Below, in pieces: positions 42,988-49,650 of a stretch of 49,650 bases of DNA (its first letter is position 1; each line of letters starts with the position of its first letter). The notes beneath the pieces are model-generated. The model was not told the DNA's origin. It worked only from the letters and a program-made list of their open reading frames with translations, and made no database searches. Source of the DNA: Nautiliaceae bacterium (GTDB lineage Bacteria > Campylobacterota > Campylobacteria > Campylobacterales > Nautiliaceae); assembly GCA_027062985.1 (NCBI GenBank), contig JAMOSR010000019.1, positions 1 to 49,650 on the forward strand, written 5' to 3'. The translations under genes and the position numbers were made by a program.

Positions 42988-44250
42988 ATGTATTATGTTA
43001 TAAGTTTTAATTATAGAAATTCCGATGTTGTTCTTAGAAGTAAATTAGCGAAGTTAAAGTTGGAGGATTTTAAAGATTTTAAAGAAGTTCTTTTTCTTTC
43101 CACCTGTAATAGAATAGAAGTTATGTTTGATAAAAAAAGAGATTTAAACGAACTTTACGATAAGGTTTTTTATAAGGTTATTACTCCTAAAGAAATGGTG
43201 AAAGCGGAAACTTATGAAGATGATGAAGCAGTAGAACATATATTTAAAGTGGCAGCTTCTCTTGATTCTATGGTAGTGGGAGAGACACAAATCACAGGAC
43301 AGCTTAAAGATGCTTTTATAGAAGCGTATGAAAAACATTATATAGGTCAGGATTTGACAAGACTTATTCACTTTTCTTTTAAGTGTGCAAAAAAAATAAG
43401 AAATCAGACCAACATCTCAAGCGAGCCTGTAAGTGTTGCTAGTATTGCGGTAAGACTTGCTAAAGAAAAATTAAACGACCTCAGCGGATACAGTGCCGTT
43501 GTAGTCGGAGTGGGAGATACAGCGAGGATTGTATGTAAAAATCTTATAAAAGAAGGTGTTAATATAATTTTGGTAAACAGAACGGTGGAAAACGCACTTG
43601 CTTTAAAAGAAGAACTTGGAGATGAGGTTAATATTGACGTTCATTCTTTGGATTCATTGCCAAAACTGATAAATAACTACAGGCTTCTTTTTTCGGCCAC
43701 GGCTTCAAATTATCCGGTCATTAGAAAAGAGTTTATAAAACCTACAAAATTTAAAAGACTTTGGTTTGATTTAGCTATTCCTAGCGATATTGAAGAGAGC
43801 AGTGAATGTGATAATATAGAAATAATTAAAGTGGACGATTTAAAAGAGATAAGCGAAAAAAATAAGAAAAAAAGAGAAAATGAATTAAAAAGCGCAAATG
43901 AGCTTATAAAAAGATGTGTAAAAGATTTTAATAAATATTTGCAATCCGTATCGGTAGAGCCTGTTATTAAATTTTTACAGGATAAAGCTCATGAGTGTTC
44001 TAAAAGGGCTTTAAAAAATGCCGTTAAAAAGCATTATATTCCTGAAGAGCTTGAAGAAGAAGTCGAAAAAATTCTTCATAACGCGTTTAAGAGGTTTTTA
44101 CATCATCCTAATATAACTCTTAGAAAGATGGCTGAAAGTGCAGAAGTGGATATTTTCGTATCGGTACTTAAAAAACTTTTTGGTGCGAACGGTATGGATA
44201 TGGATATAAATAAATGTGAGTACCATATGGAAAAAGGTATATTTAAATAA
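42988..44250 (+). CDS. hemA: Glutamyl-tRNA reductase
   Basis: The 420-residue enzyme makes glutamate-1-semialdehyde, the first committed step of C5-route heme synthesis. The catalytic cysteine is in FLSTCNRIEVMF. Also present are GETQITGQLKDAF, the NADPH-binding segment VVGVGDTARIV and a C-terminal dimerisation helix. It begins two bases after the PhnA-like gene. Confidence 0.96.
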   Translation: MYYVISFNYRNSDVVLRSKLAKLKLEDFKDFKEVLFLSTCNRIEVMFDKKRDLNELYDKVFYKVITPKEMVKAETYEDDEAVEHIFKVAASLDSMVVGETQITGQLKDAFIEAYEKHYIGQDLTRLIHFSFKCAKKIRNQTNISSEPVSVASIAVRLAKEKLNDLSGYSAVVVGVGDTARIVCKNLIKEGVNIILVNRTVENALALKEELGDEVNIDVHSLDSLPKLINNYRLLFSATASNYPVIRKEFIKPTKFKRLWFDLAIPSDIEESSECDNIEIIKVDDLKEISEKNKKKRENELKSANELIKRCVKDFNKYLQSVSVEPVIKFLQDKAHECSKRALKNAVKKHYIPEELEEEVEKILHNAFKRFLHHPNITLRKMAESAEVDIFVSVLKKLFGANGMDMDINKCEYHMEKGIFK

Positions 44251-44274
44251 GGAAAAAATAAAAAAGGAATAAAA

Positions 44275-45315
44275 ATGGGAAAAATTTTTATTGATGCATG
44301 TTTTGGAAAAGAGACTCCATATACGCCTGTGTGGATGATGAGACAGGCTGGAAGATATCTGCCGGAGTATATGGAAGTTAGACGTAAAGCCGGAGATTTT
44401 CTTACAATGACAAAAAACCCGGAAATGGTGGCAGAAGTTACCCTTCAGCCGATTGAAATTTTGGATGTGGATGCAGCGATTTTGTTTAGTGATATTTTAA
44501 ATCTTCCAATGGAGATGGGATTGCCTTTGAAGTTCGAAAAAGGAGTAGGGCCTGTTTTTGAAAAAACTATTTCTTTTGAAGAGGATATTGACGCTTTAGA
44601 CCCAAAAGCCGATGAAAAAATTTCTTACGTATATGAAGGAGTCAGAAAAATAAAAGAAAGACTGCCTGAAAATAAAGCCCTTATAGGTTTTGCCGGAAGT
44701 CCTTGGACTATTGCTACATATATGGTGGAAGGAAAAGGCTCAAAGCAGTACGCAAAAATTAAAAAAATGGTTTACGCAAATCCTATGATGATTCATAGAT
44801 TACTAGCATTCAATACAAAAGAGACTATTGAATACCTATCAAAACAGATTGAAGCTGGGGCTGATGCTGTTATGATTTTTGACAGTTGGGGCGGTGCTCT
44901 TGAGAAGGAGAAGTTTTTTGAATTTTCGTGGAATTATATGAAAGAAATAGCTAAAAAACTTAAAGAAAAATATCCTAATGTACCTGTTATAGGGTTTTCA
45001 AAAGGAGTAGGGCTTTATATGAGCGATATGGATGGAGAGTTTGATGTCATAGGAGTTGACTGGAATACTCCTATGGATTATGCTCTTGGTATATTTAAAG
45101 ATAATTATACCCTTCAGGGAAATATGGACCCTACAAGGCTTTATTCTAAAAGCGCTACAAAAGAAGCTGTTGAAAAGATTGCTGAGATTATGAATGGACA
45201 TAGGCATATATTTAATTTAGGACATGGAATTCTTCCTGACGTGCCTGTAGAAAACGCCAAATTTTTTGTGGATTATGCAAAAGAATATTCTAAAAAATTA
45301 AGGGAGCAAAAATGA
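44275..45315 (+). CDS. hemE: Uroporphyrinogen decarboxylase
   Basis: The 346-residue enzyme converts uroporphyrinogen III to coproporphyrinogen III. The N-terminal signature [15 protein letters not shown] and the second signature [16 protein letters not shown] are intact. It overlaps hemB by four bases. Confidence 0.97.
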   Translation: MGKIFIDACFGKETPYTPVWMMRQAGRYLPEYMEVRRKAGDFLTMTKNPEMVAEVTLQPIEILDVDAAILFSDILNLPMEMGLPLKFEKGVGPVFEKTISFEEDIDALDPKADEKISYVYEGVRKIKERLPENKALIGFAGSPWTIATYMVEGKGSKQYAKIKKMVYANPMMIHRLLAFNTKETIEYLSKQIEAGADAVMIFDSWGGALEKEKFFEFSWNYMKEIAKKLKEKYPNVPVIGFSKGVGLYMSDMDGEFDVIGVDWNTPMDYALGIFKDNYTLQGNMDPTRLYSKSATKEAVEKIAEIMNGHRHIFNLGHGILPDVPVENAKFFVDYAKEYSKKLREQK

Positions 45316-46289
45316 ATCTAAGAAGACTTAGATTAAATTCAAATATAAGAGATTTGGTTAGAGAAACTTATATAACTAAAAACGACCTTATAATGCCTGT
45401 TTTTATTAAAGAGGGGCTTGATGGTAAAAATGAAATAAAATCGATGCCGGGAATTTATCAGTTTGGCGAGAATAGTTTTTTGGATGAGGTGAATGAATGT
45501 ATCGAACTTGGCATTAAAGCGGTAATTCTTTTTGGAATTCCTAAACTAAAAGATTCCTGCGGGAGCGATGCTTTAGATGAAGAGGGGCTTATTGCAAGAA
45601 GTGTTAGAAAAATAAAAGAGACGTTTGGGGATAAAATCGCCGTTATTACAGATTTATGTTTTTGTGAGTTTACAGACCATGGGCATTGCGGGATAATAAA
45701 CCCTAAGTTAAAGACGGTTGATAACGATGCAACACTTGAAATAAGCGCAAAACAGGCTTTGATTCACGCACGTGCAGGGGCTGATATGATAGCGCCAAGC
45801 GGTATGATGGATAATATTATTGAAACTCTTAGAAATGCATTAGATGAGAATGGATTTTCCCATATTCCTATTATGAGTTATTCTACTAAGTTTGCTAGCG
45901 CTTTTTACGGGCCTTTTAGAGACGCGGCCGAGAGTGCCCCCGTAGCGAATGAATATCTGCCAAAAGATAGAAAAACGTATCAAATGGATGTGGCAAACGC
46001 ACGTGAGGCGCTACTTGAGAGTCTGATTGATGAAGCTGAGGGTGCTGATATTTTAATGGTAAAACCGGGACTTGCTTTTATGGATATTATTAAAACGATA
46101 AAAGAAAATACTCTAAAACCGCTATGTGTTTATAATGTAAGCGGTGAATATTCAATGGTAAAGGCGGCAGCACTAAACGGATGGATGGATTATGAAAATT
46201 TAATGATGGAAATACTTCTTTCTTTTAAAAGGGCTGGTGCGGATATGATTATAAGCTATCACAGTAAAGATGCGGCAAAATTATTATAA
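45312..46289 (+). CDS. hemB: Delta-aminolevulinic acid dehydratase (porphobilinogen synthase)
   Basis: The 325-residue enzyme condenses two aminolevulinates to porphobilinogen. The metal-binding region is [17 protein letters not shown], and the Schiff-base lysines are in [17 protein letters not shown] and [12 protein letters not shown]. It follows hemE directly. Confidence 0.97.
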   Translation: MNLRRLRLNSNIRDLVRETYITKNDLIMPVFIKEGLDGKNEIKSMPGIYQFGENSFLDEVNECIELGIKAVILFGIPKLKDSCGSDALDEEGLIARSVRKIKETFGDKIAVITDLCFCEFTDHGHCGIINPKLKTVDNDATLEISAKQALIHARAGADMIAPSGMMDNIIETLRNALDENGFSHIPIMSYSTKFASAFYGPFRDAAESAPVANEYLPKDRKTYQMDVANAREALLESLIDEAEGADILMVKPGLAFMDIIKTIKENTLKPLCVYNVSGEYSMVKAAALNGWMDYENLMMEILLSFKRAGADMIISYHSKDAAKLL

Positions 46290-46294
46290 AATGA

Positions 46295-46300
46295 TATAAT
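46295..46300 (+). promoter_or_regulatory. Possible internal promoter before hemC
   Basis: TATAAT lies in the 36-base hemB-hemC gap, 26 bases before the hemC ATG, so hemC-hemN may have a second transcript start. Confidence 0.35.
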
Positions 46301-46325
46301 TTAAATAAAAAATAAAGGGAGATTT

Positions 46326-47213
46326 ATGAAACTGACAATTGCGACAAGAGGTAGTAAACTTGCTTTATGGCAGGCTGAGTGGGTTAAAAAAAGACTGGAA
46401 AATTTAGGCCATGAAGTAGATTTAAAAATCGTAACGACAACAGGGGATAAAATTCTTGATAAACCTTTAGCGGAAATAGGAGGAAAAGGGCTTTTTATTA
46501 AAGAAGTAGAAGAAGCTCTTTTAAGAGGAGAAGCTCAAATAGCAGTACATTCTTTAAAAGATTTTCCTACTCAATATGAAACGGAACATTTTGAACTGGC
46601 TGCTATTCCTAAAAGAGAAGCGGTTGAGGATGTGTTTTTGAGTGAAACATTTGAAACATTAGCCGAACTTCCTCATAACGCGGTTGTTGGGACTAGTTCA
46701 ATCAGACGTGCTATGCAATTAAAAGCGTTTAGAGATGATTTGGTAATTACCGACCTTAGAGGGAATGTCGATACAAGAATCAATAAATTAAAAAGAGGCG
46801 AATACGACGCTATTATTTTAGCTTATGCGGGTATTAAGAGGCTCGGACTTATGAAAGAAGTTAAATATTTTGAGGTTTTGGATACCGATATTATGATTCC
46901 TGCTATGGGACAGGGGGCTCTTGGTATTGAAACTATAAAAGATAAAGCGGTAATTGAAGCGATAAAACCTCTTAACGATTTATGGACAAGAGTAGAAGTG
47001 ACGATTGAGAGAGATTTTGTAGATGAACTTAATCTAGGTTGTCATGCTCCTGTTGGGGTAAATGCTAAGATTATGGTAGATGATTCCATAAAAATCAAAG
47101 CAGCGCTTCTTGATAAAAATGAAAAACTTATTAAAAAAGAGCTGGTAGTGCCGTTTGATGAGTGGCAAACAGCCGGTAGAACATTTGCTAACGAATTTAA
47201 GGAATATCTATGA
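46326..47213 (+). CDS. hemC: Hydroxymethylbilane synthase
   Basis: The 295-residue enzyme polymerises four porphobilinogens. It begins MKLTIATRGSKLALWQAEWV, and has SLKDFPTQ, RGNVDTRINKL and the dipyrromethane-cofactor cysteine in LGCHAPVGV. It overlaps hemN by four bases. Confidence 0.97.
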   Translation: MKLTIATRGSKLALWQAEWVKKRLENLGHEVDLKIVTTTGDKILDKPLAEIGGKGLFIKEVEEALLRGEAQIAVHSLKDFPTQYETEHFELAAIPKREAVEDVFLSETFETLAELPHNAVVGTSSIRRAMQLKAFRDDLVITDLRGNVDTRINKLKRGEYDAIILAYAGIKRLGLMKEVKYFEVLDTDIMIPAMGQGALGIETIKDKAVIEAIKPLNDLWTRVEVTIERDFVDELNLGCHAPVGVNAKIMVDDSIKIKAALLDKNEKLIKKELVVPFDEWQTAGRTFANEFKEYL

Positions 47214-48568
47214 GCGGGATAGATTTTAAGAAACTTTCTCGTTTTTCCCGTCATGCGCCAAGATATACTTCTTATCCTACGGCGGTTGAGTTTAAAGACC
47301 TCTCACCTGAAGATATAATTGACGAATTAAAATCAGACAAACCTCTAAGTCTTTATTTTCACCTTCCTTTTTGTAAGAGTGCTTGTTATTTTTGCGGATG
47401 TAATGTAGTTTATACAAGTAAAGCGGATAAAAGAAGAAGATATATCGATTATTTAAAGCGAGAGCTTGATATTTGGGCAAAGTATCTTGATACAAACAGA
47501 ATGGTAAGACAGCTTCATTTCGGAGGAGGTACGCCTACGTTTTTTACTCCAGAAGAGCTTGAGGAAATTTATGAATTAATTTATTCTCATTTTAAAAATT
47601 TTGAAAAAGACGCTGAAATCAGCGTAGAAATTGACCCTAGATTTTTTTCTCAGGAACATATGGATGTTATGAAAAAATACGGTGTAAACAGAATCAGTTT
47701 CGGAGTTCAGGATTTTAACGAAGAAACCCAAAAAGCCGTAAACAGAATTCAGCCGTTTGATTTAACAAAAGAAGCTGTGGATATCGCAAGGTCTGCGGGA
47801 ATTAATTCCATAAATATCGACCTGATTTACGGACTTCCGTTTCAGACATTAGAAACGTTTAAAAAGACGCTTGAGCTGGTAAAAGAGTTAAATCCTGACA
47901 GATTGGCCGTATTTAATTACGCTCACGTTCCATGGCTGAAAAAGGGGATGAGAAAAATAGACGAAACTACTCTTCCAACTCCTGAAGAGAAGCTTAAAAT
48001 TTTTAAATACGTTATAGACTTTTTTGAAAACAATGGTTATAAAATGGTGGGAATGGACCATTTTGCAAAACCTGACGATGAGCTTTTTAAAGCAATCGAA
48101 AAAGGCGAGCTTCACAGAAATTTCCAAGGATATACTACAAAAGGAGGAGCCGATTTAATCGGATTTGGATTAACTTCCATCAGTGAAACAAGTAAAGCCT
48201 ATTTTCAAAACTATAAAGATTTGAAATCTTACGAAAAAGCTATTGATGAGGGAAGACTTCCTGTATTTAGAGGAGTTGTGTTAAATGAAGAGGATTTAAT
48301 AAGAAAATATGTCATTATGGAAATGATGGCGAATTTTTCTTTTGATATTGAAAGATTTGAAAAAACGTTTGGAATTGATTTTAGAAAAAAATTTGAAAAT
48401 GAACTTAAAGAGCTTGAAGAGTTTATAAAAGAAGGTCTGGTTGAAATTACGCCTAAAAAAATATTGGTAAATAAAACGGGAAGTCTGTTAATTAGAAATA
48501 TCGTACTTCCTTTTGATGAATATTTCAAAAAAATGGCAAATCAAAAAGTCTTTTCAAAGAGTATATAA
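47210..48568 (+). CDS. hemN: Oxygen-independent coproporphyrinogen III oxidase
   Basis: The 452-residue radical-SAM enzyme converts coproporphyrinogen III to protoporphyrinogen IX without oxygen. The CX3CX2C cluster plus extra cysteine is in CKSACYFCGC, with LHFGGGTPTFF and SFGVQDFNEETQKAVNR following. Full length and RYTSYPTAVEF at the N-terminus support HemN rather than HemW. Confidence 0.95.
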   Translation: MSGIDFKKLSRFSRHAPRYTSYPTAVEFKDLSPEDIIDELKSDKPLSLYFHLPFCKSACYFCGCNVVYTSKADKRRRYIDYLKRELDIWAKYLDTNRMVRQLHFGGGTPTFFTPEELEEIYELIYSHFKNFEKDAEISVEIDPRFFSQEHMDVMKKYGVNRISFGVQDFNEETQKAVNRIQPFDLTKEAVDIARSAGINSINIDLIYGLPFQTLETFKKTLELVKELNPDRLAVFNYAHVPWLKKGMRKIDETTLPTPEEKLKIFKYVIDFFENNGYKMVGMDHFAKPDDELFKAIEKGELHRNFQGYTTKGGADLIGFGLTSISETSKAYFQNYKDLKSYEKAIDEGRLPVFRGVVLNEEDLIRKYVIMEMMANFSFDIERFEKTFGIDFRKKFENELKELEEFIKEGLVEITPKKILVNKTGSLLIRNIVLPFDEYFKKMANQKVFSKSI

Positions 48569-48578
48569 AGGAAAAAAT

Positions 48579-49274
48579 ATGGTTATCTCAATTGGAAATC
48601 TGCCTTTAAAAGAGATAAAAGCGGATGTTTTTTTACATCCTGTAAAATACAAAGATTCCATTACTTACGAACCTATGGCTGAAGAGGCGGTAATTGCTCT
48701 TATTGCCAAGCATTTTACATACGATAAAGTTCCTGAGAAGGTAAAAGAGTATTTTGATGAAATGGATGACGGGTATTTGTTTAGTGAGAGCAATTTTGAT
48801 GAATTTGATTTGGAAAAACTTGATGTCGGAACTATTTTAGCCGGGCGTGATTTATCACTTCATCCAAAAACCGAAAACATAAGGAAGTTTTTAGCTCTTC
48901 TCAGGGATTTTGGCGGATTTGAAATAAAAGGTATTGAAGTGCCGGAATTTTTTACCCCAAGCGACCCGGAGCTTGCGGAAATCGTAGAGACGGAAAAAAG
49001 TTATGAAATTGCCCTTGAAGAGATTGACGAGCTTGAGAGTTTTGACGGAAGTGTTGTATATGCTTGTGATGACCCTATTGTGGTGAAAAATAACGAACTT
49101 TTGTGTTCTCACCAATTTATTATCGCCAATAAAATAAAATCACTTAAAGTAAAAGTTGACGGAGAAATTAAGGAAATTAAAAAAATTCCCGAACTCAAAG
49201 GGACATTTGGAGTTATATTAAAACCGGTGGATGAGTATCCGTTTTTAAGAGTTAAAATTCAAAACGTTAATTGA
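48579..49274 (+). CDS. Unrecognised 231-residue protein at the end of the heme operon
   Basis: The protein begins MVISIGNLPLKEIKADVF. It is acidic, has no signal peptide or membrane segment, and shows no cofactor motif I recognise; notable segments are VYACDDPIVVKNNELLCSH and KGTFGVILKPVDEYPF. ATG at 48579 follows AAAGGAAAAAAT; an upstream in-frame ATG at 48513 lies inside hemN and is rejected. Its position 10 bases after hemN suggests co-transcription with the heme genes. Confidence 0.75.
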   Translation: MVISIGNLPLKEIKADVFLHPVKYKDSITYEPMAEEAVIALIAKHFTYDKVPEKVKEYFDEMDDGYLFSESNFDEFDLEKLDVGTILAGRDLSLHPKTENIRKFLALLRDFGGFEIKGIEVPEFFTPSDPELAEIVETEKSYEIALEEIDELESFDGSVVYACDDPIVVKNNELLCSHQFIIANKIKSLKVKVDGEIKEIKKIPELKGTFGVILKPVDEYPFLRVKIQNVN

Positions 49275-49277
49275 GAC

Positions 49278-49395
49278 ACTGACTAAATAAAGTAAAACAA
49301 TTGTAAATTTAAGTGGTGCGTAAGCAAAAAGAAGCACGGAGCTGTCATATTTTTATTTTTGGAGTTTAGCATGAAACAACCCTAGTTTAGTCAGT
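49278..49395. repeat. Miniature inverted-repeat element, ACTGACTAAA family, copy 2
   Basis: ACTGACTAAA (49278-49287) and TTTAGTCAGT (49386-49395) form 10-bp terminal inverted repeats. The first 30 bases are the exact reverse complement of 25157-25186 in copy 1, so the copies lie in opposite orientation. The inner right end (AGCATGAAACAACCCT) resembles the fragment at 281-310. It fills most of the gap between the heme operon and the DJ-1 gene. Confidence 0.7.
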
Positions 49396-49425
49396 ACTTT
49401 AATTGATTATATTAAGAAAATTTAG

Positions 49426-49431
49426 TATAAT
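49426..49431 (+). promoter_or_regulatory. Probable -10 box of the DJ-1/PfpI gene
   Basis: TATAAT lies 26 bases before the ATG at 49452 and just outside repeat copy 2. Confidence 0.5.
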
Positions 49432-49451
49432 TAGCTAAAAAGGAGGGGAAA

Positions 49452-49650
49452 ATGGCAGTAAATGTATGTGTTCCTTTAGCAAACGGATTTGAAGAAATCG
49501 AAGCTATGAGCTTAATTGATGTTATGAGAAGAGGCGGTTTAAATGTAATAGTAGCGGGAGTCGGAGGGGATGTAATTTTCGGTGCTCATAATATTAGAGT
49601 GATTCCCGATACTAAAATTGAACTTGTAAATGCGGATGATTTGGACCTGG
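49452..49650 (+). CDS. DJ-1/PfpI-family protein, N-terminal part (runs off the window)
   Basis: The first 66 residues begin MAVNVCVPLANGFEEIEAMS and continue with VMRRGGLNVIVAGVGG, the N-terminal pattern of the DJ-1/ThiJ/PfpI family, with the conserved glutamate in EEIEA. Family members act as glyoxalases, deglycases or chaperones. The nucleophilic cysteine would lie beyond the window. ATG follows AGGAGGGGAAA. Confidence 0.88.
   Translation, partial: MAVNVCVPLANGFEEIEAMSLIDVMRRGGLNVIVAGVGGDVIFGAHNIRVIPDTKIELVNADDLDL

Noticed and set aside
1..49650. tRNA or rRNA genes, CRISPR arrays, intact insertion sequences, prophage or toxin-antitoxin pairs
   Set aside because: By eye I found no tRNA cloverleaf landmarks, no regularly spaced repeats, no transposase or integrase genes, and no phage or toxin-antitoxin pattern. 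A covariance-model scan would settle the RNA question.

Overview
The window looks like chromosomal DNA of a deep-branching, thermophilic-type Campylobacterota of the Nautiliales kind (Nautilia, Caminibacter or Lebetimonas). The evidence is the AT-rich base composition, the napAGHBFLD gene order without napC, an epsilon-type octaheme Hao, a fused CcsBA, the flhF-flhG-(small membrane protein)-fliA-fliM-fliY block known from Helicobacter and Campylobacter, and frequent TTG starts. The genus is inferred; no rRNA gene is present. Gene density is very high, many neighbours overlap by 1 to 15 bases, and no gene-free stretch exceeds 300 bases.

Layout. Bases 1-220 hold the start of a gapA gene (minus strand). 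Bases 436-2700 hold a secreted twelve-heme cytochrome c flanked by inverted-repeat elements. Bases 2858-12505 carry rpsF-ssb-rpsR, alr, xseA, a soluble chemoreceptor-like protein, flgL (large, with an EF-hand-like loop), ftsK (apparently starting at ATT) and an OmpA-like lipoprotein. A convergent amidohydrolase follows. Bases 13777-20914 carry aroQ, an M24 peptidase, a 54-residue protein, folK and the flagellar regulation/switch block. Bases 20960-24974 carry an Fe-S oxidoreductase, lgt, a HemG/HemY-type oxidase and ccdA.

Bases 25000-42500 form a nitrate and nitrogen-oxide respiration region. On the minus strand are haoA and the complete napAGHBFLD set. On the plus strand are modA, a Mop-like protein, modB, modC, an OmpR-type response regulator with its histidine kinase, an NrfH/NapC-type tetraheme quinol dehydrogenase, a thioredoxin-like protein and ccsBA. 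Bases 42515-49274 carry a PhnA-like protein, hemA, hemE, hemB, hemC, hemN and an unrecognised protein. A DJ-1/PfpI gene begins at 49452.

How they fit: Mod supplies molybdate for NapA, Nap makes nitrite, and Hao (with the tetraheme quinol dehydrogenase as probable electron donor) could take nitrite or hydroxylamine to ammonium in the absence of a visible nrfA. CcdA, the thioredoxin-like protein, CcsBA and the hem genes supply the many c-type hemes. The most notable unexplained signal is a direct repeat of CACTT(T) with an 11-bp period found before haoA, between napA and modA, and before the tetraheme cytochrome, with a weaker copy before a small cytochrome c. It is a plausible target of the OmpR-type regulator encoded in the same region. 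A candidate structured small RNA (about 25033-25135) and two families of small inverted-repeat elements are also new-looking.
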